A DNA stretch of 8,060 nucleotides from an uncultured Caulobacterales bacterium (GTDB lineage: Bacteria > Pseudomonadota > Alphaproteobacteria > Caulobacterales > Maricaulaceae): positions 1 through 8,060 of the forward strand of contig CALLME010000295.1 of assembly GCA_938007945.1 (NCBI GenBank), given 5' to 3'. The position numbers and the translations under genes were made by a program. Below, in pieces: positions 1 through 7,104 of the stretch. The notes under the pieces were generated by a model. The model was given only the letters and a program-made list of their open reading frames with translations, searched no databases and was not told the origin of the DNA. Each line of letters begins with the position of its first letter. Position 1 is the first letter of the stretch.

Positions 1-1341
1 AATCAGTGCACCCATAGATTTCGCGTCCCACGCGCGGGACGTCAGCCGTTCGCGCGCTTCTTTGGGGTTGGCTGAGCTACGGATAATTTTGATAATCTCG
101 TCAATATTGGCCACAGCTGTCGCGAGGCCAACGAGGATGTGTGCCCGTGCGCGGGCCTTTGCGAGATCGTATTTTGAGCGCCGCGCAATGACTTCTTCGC
201 GAAATGTCAGAAACGCCTCAATCATTTGGCGCACATTCATCTGCTCTGGGCGACCGCCGTTGAGCGCCAGCATATTAGAGCTGAAATTACTTTGCAGGGC
301 TGAGAAACGGAATAGCTGGTTCAACACAACATCGGCGACGGCGTCACGCTTGAGCTCAATCACGATGCGCATACCTGTGCGGTCAGATTCGTCGCGAATA
401 CCTGAAATGCCTTCAATGCGTTTGTCATTTACTAGACCTGCGATTTTCGCAATCAGCATGGCTTTGTTGACTTGATAAGGCAGCTCAGTGACGATAATCG
501 CAAAGCGGTCTTTGCGGATTTCTTCAACATCCGTCACGGCGCGCATAATGATAGACCCCTTGCCAGTTAGCACAGAGGATTTAGAGCCAGAGCGGCCCAT
601 AATTAGCGCGCCCGTCGGGAAGTCTGGTCCTGGAATGAGCTCTAATATCTCATCATCCGTCAATGCGCCGTTTTCAAGAAGCGCAGTCGCGACATCAATC
701 ACTTCGCCGAGGTTATGTGGAGGGATATTCGTGGCCATACCAACCGCGATACCGCCCGCACCATTGACGAGTATATTTGGAAAACGCGACGGCAGCACAA
801 CGGGCTCGCTCTCTGACGCGTCATAATTGTCTTGAAAATTGACGGTGTTCTTCTCAATATCGGCCAACAAGCTTGCAGCCGGATTATCCATGCGCACTTC
901 GGTATAGCGCATCGCAGCAGGTGGGTCGCCGTCCACAGAGCCAAAATTGCCTTGCCCATCGAGTAGCGGCAATCCCATGGAGAAATCTTGGGCCATGCGC
1001 ACAAGCGCGTCATAAACCGCACTATCGCCGTGCGGGTGGTATTTACCGATTACGTCACCCACAACACGGGCGGATTTTTTATAGGCTTTGTCGCGCGTAA
1101 AGCCGTTCTCATGCATCGAATAGAGAATACGACGGTGAACAGGTTTTAGGCCGTCGCGCACATCTGGAATAGCGCGGCTGACAATGACAGACATAGCATA
1201 ATCGAGATAGCTGCGGCGCATCTCATCTTCGATTGTAATTTGCTCAATACCGTCAGGCAGACCCCCGTCGTCGCCATCTCCACCGCCGTCTACGGGCGGG
1301 AGACTATCGTCATCTTCGGGTATGTCGTTGTCAGCAGTCAA
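1..1341 (-). CDS. gyrA: DNA gyrase subunit A, N-terminal part (3' end of gene outside window)
   Basis: GyrA is the breakage-reunion subunit of the A2B2 DNA gyrase, which introduces negative supercoils into DNA using ATP. The visible 447 codons cover the winged-helix and tower domains and part of the coiled coil. The rest of the coiled coil and the C-terminal DNA-wrapping pinwheel lie off the left edge. Conserved stretches include [34 protein letters not shown] and [12 protein letters not shown]. The active-site tyrosine, in AAMRYTE, is residue 146. The quinolone-determining serine and aspartate (E. coli 83 and 87) are intact as Ser107 and Asp111. The start is TTG at 1341: an in-frame TGA lies six codons upstream (1357-1359), none of the intervening codons is a start, and AGGA at 1352-1355 is a fitting ribosome site. 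This start gives an acidic, glycine-rich N-terminal extension of about 24 residues relative to E. coli GyrA. The gene is divergent from sodC. Confidence 0.97.
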   Translation of the reverse strand, partial: MTADNDIPEDDDSLPPVDGGGDGDDGGLPDGIEQITIEDEMRRSYLDYAMSVIVSRAIPDVRDGLKPVHRRILYSMHENGFTRDKAYKKSARVVGDVIGKYHPHGDSAVYDALVRMAQDFSMGLPLLDGQGNFGSVDGDPPAAMRYTEVRMDNPAASLLADIEKNTVNFQDNYDASESEPVVLPSRFPNILVNGAGGIAVGMATNIPPHNLGEVIDVATALLENGALTDDEILELIPGPDFPTGALIMGRSGSKSSVLTGKGSIIMRAVTDVEEIRKDRFAIIVTELPYQVNKAMLIAKIAGLVNDKRIEGISGIRDESDRTGMRIVIELKRDAVADVVLNQLFRFSALQSNFSSNMLALNGGRPEQMNVRQMIEAFLTFREEVIARRSKYDLAKARARAHILVGLATAVANIDEIIKIIRSSANPKEARERLTSRAWDAKSMGALI

Positions 1342-1351
1342 TGGTGTAACG

Positions 1352-1355
1352 TCCT
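1352..1355 (-). promoter_or_regulatory. gyrA ribosome binding site supporting a TTG start
   Basis: On the minus strand, AGGA lies 10 bases before the TTG at 1341. The reading frame is closed by TGA at 1357-1359, and the codons between are CAG GAC GTT ACA CCA. TTG is therefore the only reasonable initiation codon upstream of the conserved GyrA N-terminus. Confidence 0.6.
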
Positions 1356-1451
1356 GTCATTTTCATAGCGTCAAAGACGCATTCGAATCGCGCGCCATTA
1401 ACCCTATAAACCTAGCAGTCCCCCCCTCTGCCCGCAAATTTTTAGCCCTAA

Positions 1452-1481
1452 ATTGAGCTATATTTTGGCCTATATTGAGCT
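1452..1481. repeat. short direct repeats in the gyrA/sodC intergenic region
   Basis: ATTGAGCT occurs at 1452-1459 and again at 1474-1481, a 22-base period that is close to two helical turns. CTATATT also occurs twice inside this stretch, at 1458-1464 and 1470-1476. The arrangement could be a tandem operator for either divergent gene, but A/T-rich sequence produces such repeats by chance. Confidence 0.35.
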
Positions 1482-1504
1482 GTTTCTTGAAGATTTATGC
1501 AAAA

Positions 1505-1530
1505 GGAACTCTTGAGAGGCGCGGCGCGTA
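1505..1530 (+). promoter_or_regulatory. candidate ECF (EcfG/SigT-type) promoter of sodC
   Basis: GGAAC at 1505-1509 is followed after 17 bases by CGTA at 1527-1530. The alphaproteobacterial general stress response sigma factors of the EcfG family read GGAAC-N16/17-CGTT, so this site has one mismatch, in the last base of the -10 element. It lies about 34 bases before the sodC start codon, a suitable distance. I found no good sigma-70 pair for sodC. The assignment is inferred from motif similarity alone. Confidence 0.4.
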
Positions 1531-1553
1531 GTTTAAGGTAACACTGTTTAACT

Positions 1554-1559
1554 GGAGAG
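1554..1559 (+). promoter_or_regulatory. sodC ribosome binding site
   Basis: GGAGAG lies four bases before the ATG at 1564. It supports that start codon over any downstream ATG. Confidence 0.75.
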
Positions 1560-1563
1560 ACTT

Positions 1564-2136
1564 ATGACGCGCTTACACCTACCCAAATTAGCCCCCACAC
1601 TGACACTCCTTTGCGCCGCAGCAACTATGGCGGCTTGCTCACAAAGTGGACCTGATTTACCCGATGCGGCCAAAGCCAACAGCCCTCTTACCCAGACAAT
1701 TTTAAGCGCGGATGGTAAAGCGCTCGGCAGCTTGGTGCTCGAAGACCTTGGTAAAGCAGGTACAAAAGTCACTGTGGCCGTCGCAGGCATTTCACCAGGC
1801 GACCACGCCATGCATTTTCATGAAGTTGGAAAATGCGACGCGCCTGATTTCAAAAGCTCTGGTGGCCACTATAATCCCACTATGGCAGACCACGGCCATA
1901 AGATGCCAGAGGGCCCACATGCAGGCGATATGATGAATGTAAATGTGTCTGCGGACGGCACAGGCACATTTGTTGTAACCAATGAGAAGGTGTCTATTTA
2001 CGGCGAACACGGCCTCCCCGCCCTCATGGATGCAGATGGTACGGCGCTCATACTCCATGCGGGTGCAGATGATTATCAAAGCCAACCCAGCGGTGCGGCG
2101 GGCGCGCGGATTGGGTGCGCTGTTATCGGCGGATAG
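1564..2136 (+). CDS. sodC: Cu/Zn superoxide dismutase, probable exported lipoprotein
   Basis: SodC converts superoxide to oxygen and hydrogen peroxide outside the cytoplasm. The 190-residue product has a complete active site. By alignment to the family, the copper ligands are His84, His86, His102 (bridging) and His165. The zinc ligands are His102, His110, His119 and Asp122, with the same 8, 9 and 3 residue spacing as in known enzymes. Cys91 and Cys185 fit the conserved disulfide, and Arg182 the active-site arginine. The C-terminal QSQPSGAAGARIGCAVIGG motif is typical. Residues 1-24 form a signal sequence with a basic start and hydrophobic core, ending in MAAC. Cys25 could be lipidated, although Met at -3 is not the usual Leu, so cleavage by signal peptidase I is an alternative. 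The gene appears monocistronic, with its own ribosome site and a strong terminator at 2162-2189. Confidence 0.96.
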   Translation: MTRLHLPKLAPTLTLLCAAATMAACSQSGPDLPDAAKANSPLTQTILSADGKALGSLVLEDLGKAGTKVTVAVAGISPGDHAMHFHEVGKCDAPDFKSSGGHYNPTMADHGHKMPEGPHAGDMMNVNVSADGTGTFVVTNEKVSIYGEHGLPALMDADGTALILHAGADDYQSQPSGAAGARIGCAVIGG

Positions 2137-2161
2137 CGTAAGCTGACACAGCCATAAACAC

Positions 2162-2189
2162 ATAAAGCCGCCCCATTGGGCGGCTTTAT
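2162..2189. terminator. intrinsic terminator between convergent sodC and the TadG-like gene
   Basis: A perfect 12-bp stem (2162-2173 with 2178-2189, core AAAGCCGCCC/GGGCGGCTTT) closes a 4-base loop. On the plus strand it is followed by TTATT, which suits termination of sodC 25 bases after its stop. The convergent gene on the minus strand ends at 2211. The hairpin reads equally well in that direction and is followed by a looser T-rich tract, so it probably serves both genes. Confidence 0.88.
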
Positions 2190-2210
2190 TTATTGGAACA
2201 TCCGATTTAG

Positions 2211-3404
2211 CTACAGGATGCGGATATAAACTTGCGCAATGCTTTCACCAATTTCATCAAACGCTTCTTTGAAGGCATCAGCATCGGACGCATCAAAGTA
2301 GTAAGCTGATTTCGCCTCTTCTAGGTCCTTCTTTTCCTTACCGTCGCAATGCCCAAGCGCTTGACCGTCGCCTCCTGACCCACTGTCCATGCATTTGTCA
2401 TCATCTTTGTTGCCATTTTTCTTTTTATCGCCAGCATTTGAAGACGCGCAATCAAGCAGGAGAGCTTCACCCTTCCCTGGTGCCGCGAACGCAATCGAGT
2501 AAATATCAATGCCGTCGTCCTTCATCGCTTCACAAATTTGCGCAGACTCAATATCCCATTCAGGTTGGTTGTTGTCCCCGTCCGTCATAAAAATCACATA
2601 CTCAACGAGATCAGAAATATCCTCGCCTTGGCTTTCGCGATAAGCTCTATCTTCGAGAAGTTGATCATATGAGTTCTGCAGTGCAGGCGTAGAGTTGGTA
2701 CCACCTGCTGCCGCTAGGGCGTCAACAGAGTCTTCCAAATGATCCCATCCAATATCCATTGGCTGCTGATCGACGAGTGCCGTATTATAGGCAGACATAC
2801 CTGTCCGTAGCTTCTCCGCTAACTTAGCTTTGCTTTTGCTCCCAGCTTCAAGACTTTCAAATAAGACAGGGATAGAATCCTTTAATGTCTCAATTTTCAC
2901 ATCACCATCAGCGGTTAAATTGGACATCGATCCTGAGACATCAAGCGCGAAGGCAATTGAAATTGGTGCGATTGCCGCGGCTGCGAAAAGAGACTCGCTT
3001 TCGACTGACGTCGTGAGTTCAGATTTACCAAGAAACTTCGCAAGATAGCTATTCACATTCGCTTCAAGTTGAACAGACACTGTTTGTGTAACATCATCAA
3101 ACTCGATAACAGGGGTTTGAACCTGTATCTTATCACCCAATGCCGCAAGATTTTGCGCAAGGATGTCTTCGACAATTTCTTGACGATCACTCGCTCTTTT
3201 GTCCGCGGCGATAGCCCCCGCGAGCACAGCCATATCCGTGATGGATTGTAACTTGGAGTTTGTCGATGAAAGTCGGGATGTCTCGACAGCCGCAGAGACT
3301 AATACCATCAGCAGGCTAACGGTAAAGGCCGCTATTGTCGAAAAGTTACCATCCGTATTTTGCTTATAATTTGAACGTATCCACATATCGTATCCCACAA
3401 TCAT
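2211..3404 (-). CDS. TadG-like membrane-anchored von Willebrand factor A protein
   Basis: The 397-residue product resembles TadG-related proteins. These carry an N-terminal TadE/TadG-type membrane anchor and a von Willebrand A domain facing the periplasm, and they are associated with Flp (Tad) pilus assembly. A single hydrophobic segment lies at about 22-41 after a short basic segment. The VWA domain spans about 148-395. Its metal-binding MIDAS motif is complete: DVSGS at 155-159, Thr236 in GGTN, and Asp275 in FMTDGD. The ending AFDEIGESIAQVYIRIL fits TadG-like proteins. Between CAS (319-321) and AYYFDAS (367-373) is an insertion of about 45 residues rich in Lys, Asp and Gly, with Cys338 and Cys353. 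No other tad genes are visible. The start is uncertain: ATG at 3404 has no clear ribosome site, whereas ATG at 3386 (residue 7) is preceded by GGGA at a suitable distance. By eye the gene is lower in GC than uvrA. The pilus role is inferred. Confidence 0.8.
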   Translation of the reverse strand: MIVGYDMWIRSNYKQNTDGNFSTIAAFTVSLLMVLVSAAVETSRLSSTNSKLQSITDMAVLAGAIAADKRASDRQEIVEDILAQNLAALGDKIQVQTPVIEFDDVTQTVSVQLEANVNSYLAKFLGKSELTTSVESESLFAAAAIAPISIAFALDVSGSMSNLTADGDVKIETLKDSIPVLFESLEAGSKSKAKLAEKLRTGMSAYNTALVDQQPMDIGWDHLEDSVDALAAAGGTNSTPALQNSYDQLLEDRAYRESQGEDISDLVEYVIFMTDGDNNQPEWDIESAQICEAMKDDGIDIYSIAFAAPGKGEALLLDCASSNAGDKKKNGNKDDDKCMDSGSGGDGQALGHCDGKEKKDLEEAKSAYYFDASDADAFKEAFDEIGESIAQVYIRIL

Positions 3405-3484
3405 AATTTATATGGTTATGGAGATTACAGCTTATTACTTTACGCGCGCACAACAAACATAGTGTACAAAATGCTAAATTTTGG

Positions 3485-3511
3485 AGGCCTGTGTGAGGTT
3501 TAGATAGGCCT
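3485..3511 (-). terminator. weak hairpin at the 3' end of ssb
   Basis: AGGCCT at 3485-3490 and 3506-3511 can pair across a 15-base loop. The second copy overlaps the ssb stop codon. On the minus strand the hairpin is followed by CCAAAATTT, which is not a proper U-tract. It may act as a weak terminator or RNA end-stabiliser between ssb and the downstream TadG-like gene on the same strand, or it may be coincidence. Confidence 0.25.
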
Positions 3512-4034
3512 AGAACGGAATCTCGTCGTCTAGGTCAAAATTATCGGCGGGTCCTTCTTGCATGGACGCTGATTGACTACGGCCTTGGGTGACATTGCCC
3601 CCGCCCTGCCCGTAGCCACCGCTGTCCTGATTATAGCCACCGCCACCTTGGCCATAGCCTCCGCCGCCACCGCCTTGGCTATTGCGACTGTCGAGCATGG
3701 TGAGGCTAGAGTTCGGGCCCTGCAAGACGATCTCAGTTGTATATTTGTCATTACCGTCGCGGTCTTGCCATTTACGCGTCTGTAGCTTGCCTTCGATGTA
3801 AAGCTTTGAGCCTTTCTTGATGTAGCGCTCAACAACGCCCACAAGGCCGTCACCGAACACAGCCACGCGGTGCCATTCGGTTTTCTCTTTGCGCTCACCC
3901 GACTGGCGGTCTTTCCACGTCTCTGATGTCGCCAAAGACAGATTAGCCACCTTGCCGCCATTTCCAAATGTACGCACTTCGGGATCATTCCCGACATTAC
4001 CGACGAGAATTACCTTATTGACTGAGCCTGCCAT
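3510..4034 (-). CDS. ssb: single-stranded DNA-binding protein
   Basis: SSB coats single-stranded DNA during replication, recombination and repair and recruits partner enzymes through its C-terminal tip. The 174-residue product has an OB-fold at about 5-112 beginning [10 protein letters not shown]. Trp40, Trp54 and Trp89 match the DNA-stacking tryptophans of E. coli SSB (40, 54 and 88), and Phe60 also fits. A flexible linker at about 119-150 is built from glycine-rich [12 protein letters not shown] units. The protein ends DLDDEIPF, the acidic tip that binds partner proteins. The start is set at ATG 4034 because AGGTGA (4039-4044) precedes it and [12 protein letters not shown] is the normal family N-terminus. 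The open frame continues to a GTG at 4073, but that codon lies upstream of the inferred transcription start and inside the LexA box. Transcription is divergent from uvrA and probably SOS-controlled. Confidence 0.97.
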   Translation of the reverse strand: MAGSVNKVILVGNVGNDPEVRTFGNGGKVANLSLATSETWKDRQSGERKEKTEWHRVAVFGDGLVGVVERYIKKGSKLYIEGKLQTRKWQDRDGNDKYTTEIVLQGPNSSLTMLDSRNSQGGGGGGYGQGGGGYNQDSGGYGQGGGNVTQGRSQSASMQEGPADNFDLDDEIPF

Positions 4035-4038
4035 ATCA

Positions 4039-4044
4039 TCACCT
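4039..4044 (-). promoter_or_regulatory. ssb ribosome binding site that fixes the start at 4034
   Basis: On the minus strand AGGTGA, a full match to the anti-Shine-Dalgarno core, lies four bases before the ATG at 4034. It decides between this start and the upstream in-frame GTG at 4073. Confidence 0.75.
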
Positions 4045-4062
4045 ATACTTGACTTTTCGCCT

Positions 4063-4092
4063 ATTATGTTCACAATTTGTTCTTAATTGCAA
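4063..4092 (-). promoter_or_regulatory. likely sigma-70 promoter of ssb
   Basis: On the minus strand the -35 element TTGCAA (4087-4092) and the -10 element CATAAT (4063-4068, five of six consensus bases) are separated by 18 bases. The predicted transcript start near 4056 leaves a leader of about 22 bases containing the AGGTGA ribosome site. The spacer contains the LexA box, so a bound repressor would block RNA polymerase. Confidence 0.6.
4068..4082. promoter_or_regulatory. LexA (SOS) box, alphaproteobacterial type
   Basis: GTTC at 4068-4071 and GTTC at 4079-4082 are separated by exactly seven bases. GTTC-N7-GTTC is the known direct-repeat LexA site of alphaproteobacteria. Its place between ssb and uvrA mirrors the SOS-controlled ssb/uvrA arrangement of other proteobacteria. 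It overlaps the last base of the ssb -10 element and fills most of the spacer. It lies 88 bases upstream of the best uvrA -35 element, so its effect on uvrA is less certain. Confidence 0.8.
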
Positions 4093-4148
4093 GTCCTGCG
4101 CCTATGAAGTTACACACATAGAATCGGACGTCTCAATTGTATTGTCCC

Positions 4149-4169
4149 AGTGGGAACCTTAAGTCCACT
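4149..4169. repeat. inverted repeat next to the uvrA -35 element
   Basis: AGTGG (4149-4153) and CCACT (4165-4169) form an 11-base-spaced inverted repeat with CTTAAG near its centre. It abuts the uvrA -35 element at 4170. The spacing suits a dimeric repressor or activator, but arms of five bases are short enough to occur by chance. GGAAC, an ECF-type -35 element, overlaps the left arm at 4153-4157. Confidence 0.3.
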
Positions 4170-4198
4170 TTGACGCGTATAGTTTTTGTTAATATCTT
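4170..4198 (+). promoter_or_regulatory. likely sigma-70 promoter of uvrA
   Basis: TTGACG (4170-4175, five of six consensus bases) and TATCTT (4193-4198, four of six) are separated by 17 bases. The predicted transcript start near 4205 gives a leader of about 14 bases before ATG 4219. It would exclude the in-frame TTG at 4186 as the start codon. Confidence 0.5.
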
Positions 4199-4218
4199 TT
4201 CCATTTGGATTACCCTCT

Positions 4219-7104
4219 ATGGCCTCTTCTTCCCTGACACATATTCGTGTGCGCGGCGCGCGTGAGCACAATCTTAAAGGGGTCAATGTCGACCTGCCGC
4301 GTGATAAGTTGATTGTCGTGACGGGCCTGTCAGGTTCGGGTAAATCCTCACTCGCTTTTGATACGATTTACGCTGAAGGGCAGCGCCGCTATGTCGAAAG
4401 CCTGTCGGCTTATGCGCGTCAATTCCTAGAGCTACAATCAAAGCCAGATGTAGACAGTATTGAGGGCCTCTCCCCCGCCATCTCGATTGAGCAAAAAACG
4501 ACATCTAAGAACCCGCGTTCAACAGTCGGCACGGTCACAGAGATTTACGATTATATGCGCCTTTTGTGGGCACGTGTTGGCATACCTTATTCGCCTGCGA
4601 CAGGCCTGCCGATTGAGAGCCAGACCGTCTCGCAAATGGTCGACATCATCATGGCGATGGAGGACGGCACAAAGCTCTATATCCTCGCGCCATTTGTGCG
4701 GGGCCGCAAAGGTGAGTTCCGCAAAGAGTTCGCGGACTTCATGCGCCAAGGCTTTCAGCGCGCCAAAATCAACGGCGAGTTCGTGCGCATTGAAGAGATG
4801 GAGCCGCTCGATAAGAAGTTCAAACACGACATTGATATCGTCATTGACCGCGTCGTGGTTCGCGAAGGCCTAGAGAGCCGTCTCGCCGATAGCCTTGAGA
4901 CGGCGCTGCGTCTCGCCGAGGGTTTGGCTGTCGCGGAAGTCGCAGAGGAGGACGGCAAACGTACACTTTTTTCAGAGAAATTTGCCTGCCCTGTTTCTGG
5001 CTTTACCATTCCAGAAATTGAGCCGCGGCTTTTCTCCTTTAATAGCCCGCACGGCGCTTGCCCGCATTGCGACGGCCTCGGCATAGAGCAAAAGTTTGCG
5101 CCCGACATGGTCGTGCCCGACACGAGCAAATCGCTTGGCGGCGGGGCCATCGCGCCGTGGTCTAAAACACCGAGCAGTCTCTATATGCAAACGCTGAAAG
5201 CGCTCTCTAAGCATTACGGGTTTAGCGTGGACACGAAATGGCATGACCTCGCGGACGGCGCGCAGGATGTGGTACTTTACGGCACAAAAGGCGCGAAAAT
5301 TAAATTCGTCTATCAAGATGAGGGCCGCCGCTACGAAACGACCAAACCCTTTGAAGGCGTCATCCCGAACTTAGAACGCCGCTACCGCGACACGGACAGC
5401 ACTTGGATGCGCGAAGAGCTTGGCAAATATATGTCGGGGGCGAAATGCGATGTCTGTGACGGTAGACGCCTTAAACCCGAAGCGCTCTGTGTAAAAGTGG
5501 CCGAAATGGATATCACAGAATCAGGTGAGATGAGTATTCGTGACACGCTCACTCTCTATGAAGGGCTCCATAAAAAGCTCTCCAAGCAGCAAATGGAAAT
5601 CGCGGAACGTATATTAAAAGAGATTTGCGACCGCTTGAAATTCCTCAACGCTGTTGGGCTTGATTATCTGTCTCTTGGTCGAGGCTCAGGCTCGCTGTCG
5701 GGCGGGGAAAGTCAACGCATCCGCCTTGCTTCCCAAATTGGGTCAGGCCTAACGGGTGTCCTTTATGTGCTGGACGAGCCGTCAATTGGCCTGCACCAAC
5801 GCGATAATGCGCGCCTCCTTGAGACGCTACAAAATCTTCGCGATCTGGGTAATACGGTTGTGGTCGTCGAACATGATGAAGACGCGATTTTGACGGCAGA
5901 TTATGTCGTCGATATGGGCCCGCTCGCAGGCGTCAATGGCGGCGAGGTTATCACTGAAGGTACGCCTGCCAAAATTAAGAAAAATAAGAAATCTCTCACT
6001 GCGGATTATCTCACAGGGCGCAAGTCCATCCATATCCCAGAGCAGCGCCGCAAGATTAACCCCAAGAAAGTGCTCCGTATCGAAGGGGCGAGCGGAAATA
6101 ATCTTAAAAACGTCACCGCAGAGTTTCCGCTTGGCGTAATGACCTGCGTGACAGGCGTGTCGGGTGGCGGAAAATCGACGCTCACGATTGAGACGCTCTA
6201 CCGCGCAGCCGCGCGAAAGCTCAATAATTCAGGCAAGCCCGCCCTCCCCCACACGAAAGCCACTGGCTTTGAGCATCTCGATAAAGTCATTGATATCAAC
6301 CAAAGCCCGATTGGGCGCACGCCGCGCTCTAACCCCGCGACTTATACAGGCGCTTTTACGCCGATACGCGATTGGTTTGCTGGCCTGCCCGAGGCCAAAA
6401 CACGCGGCTATAAATCAGGACGGTTTAGCTTTAACGTCAAAGGCGGGCGCTGCGAAGCCTGCCAAGGCGGCGGCGTGATAAAGATCGAAATGCACTTCCT
6501 CCCCGATGTGTTTGTGACCTGTGATGTCTGTAAGGGTGCGCGCTATAACCGCGAAACGTTGGAGATAAAATTCAAAGGGAAATCCATCGCCGATGTTTTG
6601 TCTATGACAATTGACGAGGCGGCGGATTTCTTCAAAGCCGTGCCGTCTATTCGCGATAAAATGGTCACGCTAAAACGCGTTGGGCTTGGCTACCTCAAAG
6701 TCGGACAGCAGGCGACGACGCTTTCAGGCGGTGAGGCGCAGCGCATTAAACTCGCCAAGGAACTCTCGAAACGCGCGACAGGTCGCACACTTTATATCCT
6801 AGATGAACCAACCACTGGTCTTCACTTCCACGACGTTGCGAAACTGCTCGACGTGCTGCAAGAGCTTGTCGGCACGGGCAATACGATGATTATCATTGAG
6901 CACAATCTGGATGTCGTGAAAGCCTGTGACCACATCATCGATATCGGCCCAGAGGGCGGAGACGGCGGCGGCGAAATCGTCGCCATAGGCACACCCGAAG
7001 ACGTCGCCAAATCCAAAGCTAGCTGGACAGGCCGCTTCCTGAAACCCATGCTAGAACGCGACGCCGCGCGGAAGAAGGCGGTGACTAAGACGGTAAAAAA
7101 ATAG
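4219..7104 (+). CDS. uvrA: excinuclease ABC subunit A
   Basis: UvrA is the damage-recognition ATPase of nucleotide excision repair. It forms a dimer that loads UvrB on DNA lesions. The 961-residue product, close to the family length of about 940-970, has two complete ABC ATPase modules. Module I has Walker A GLSGSGKS (36-43), signature LSGGESQR (493-500) and Walker B LYVLDEP (515-521). Module II has Walker A GVSGGGKS (646-653), signature LSGGEAQR (835-842) and Walker B LYILDEP (858-864). The C-terminal zinc module has Cys745, Cys748, Cys768 and Cys771. The first zinc site has Cys257, Cys281 and Cys284, but Ser260 replaces the usual second cysteine (CPVSG instead of CPxCG). A further Cys pair is at 410 and 413. 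ATG 4219 is chosen because [19 protein letters not shown] matches the family N-terminus and a promoter lies just upstream; the ribosome site (GGA at 4207-4209) is weak. The gene is divergent from ssb and ends inside a hairpin at 7102-7127. Confidence 0.98.
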   Translation: MASSSLTHIRVRGAREHNLKGVNVDLPRDKLIVVTGLSGSGKSSLAFDTIYAEGQRRYVESLSAYARQFLELQSKPDVDSIEGLSPAISIEQKTTSKNPRSTVGTVTEIYDYMRLLWARVGIPYSPATGLPIESQTVSQMVDIIMAMEDGTKLYILAPFVRGRKGEFRKEFADFMRQGFQRAKINGEFVRIEEMEPLDKKFKHDIDIVIDRVVVREGLESRLADSLETALRLAEGLAVAEVAEEDGKRTLFSEKFACPVSGFTIPEIEPRLFSFNSPHGACPHCDGLGIEQKFAPDMVVPDTSKSLGGGAIAPWSKTPSSLYMQTLKALSKHYGFSVDTKWHDLADGAQDVVLYGTKGAKIKFVYQDEGRRYETTKPFEGVIPNLERRYRDTDSTWMREELGKYMSGAKCDVCDGRRLKPEALCVKVAEMDITESGEMSIRDTLTLYEGLHKKLSKQQMEIAERILKEICDRLKFLNAVGLDYLSLGRGSGSLSGGESQRIRLASQIGSGLTGVLYVLDEPSIGLHQRDNARLLETLQNLRDLGNTVVVVEHDEDAILTADYVVDMGPLAGVNGGEVITEGTPAKIKKNKKSLTADYLTGRKSIHIPEQRRKINPKKVLRIEGASGNNLKNVTAEFPLGVMTCVTGVSGGGKSTLTIETLYRAAARKLNNSGKPALPHTKATGFEHLDKVIDINQSPIGRTPRSNPATYTGAFTPIRDWFAGLPEAKTRGYKSGRFSFNVKGGRCEACQGGGVIKIEMHFLPDVFVTCDVCKGARYNRETLEIKFKGKSIADVLSMTIDEAADFFKAVPSIRDKMVTLKRVGLGYLKVGQQATTLSGGEAQRIKLAKELSKRATGRTLYILDEPTTGLHFHDVAKLLDVLQELVGTGNTMIIIEHNLDVVKACDHIIDIGPEGGDGGGEIVAIGTPEDVAKSKASWTGRFLKPMLERDAARKKAVTKTVKK

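Larger units (their letters stand above)
1342..1563. other. gyrA/sodC divergent intergenic region
   Basis: This 222-base region contains no gene I can support. It must hold the promoters of both gyrA and sodC. By eye there is an A/T-rich patch at about 1440-1500 with short repeats, a run of seven C at about 1421-1427, and a candidate ECF-type promoter for sodC at 1505-1530. I could not assign a convincing sigma-70 promoter for gyrA. Confidence 0.6.

Noticed and set aside
62..826. Plus-strand open frames opposite gyrA (62-475 and 488-826)
   Set aside because: They mirror gyrA codons on the opposite strand, show no recognisable domain and have no ribosome sites.
1009..1023. Possible quinolone-resistance change in GyrA
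   Set aside because: The key positions are the sensitive-type Ser107 and Asp111, so there is no sign of such a change.
1792..2163. Minus-strand open frame antisense to sodC
   Set aside because: It is a shadow of a fully supported enzyme gene, with composition and content that resemble no protein family.
3597..3680. Repetitive GCC/CCG-rich tract as a CRISPR-like or satellite repeat
   Set aside because: It is the coding sequence of the glycine-rich SSB linker. The repeats are codon-level GGYGQ-type units in frame, with no spacer structure.
4035..4073. Upstream GTG start for ssb adding 13 residues
   Set aside because: The GTG at 4073 falls inside the LexA box and upstream of the predicted transcript start, has no ribosome site, and gives an N-terminus unlike the family. 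ATG 4034 has AGGTGA and the usual MAGSVNK beginning.
4049..4076. A uvrA promoter TTGACT-N16-CACAAT overlapping the LexA box on the plus strand
   Set aside because: The -10 match is only four of six, and it would lie within the ssb leader and leave a leader of about 135 bases. TTGACG/TATCTT at 4170-4198 is better. It is still worth keeping in mind if uvrA proves SOS-inducible.
4186..4218. Upstream TTG start for uvrA adding 11 residues
   Set aside because: The TTG lies within the spacer of the likely promoter and has no ribosome site. The family N-terminus begins near ATG 4219.
4755..5150. Antisense and alternate-frame open frames inside uvrA
   Set aside because: The UvrA reading is unambiguous along its full length. 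These frames follow from its codon bias and have no motifs.
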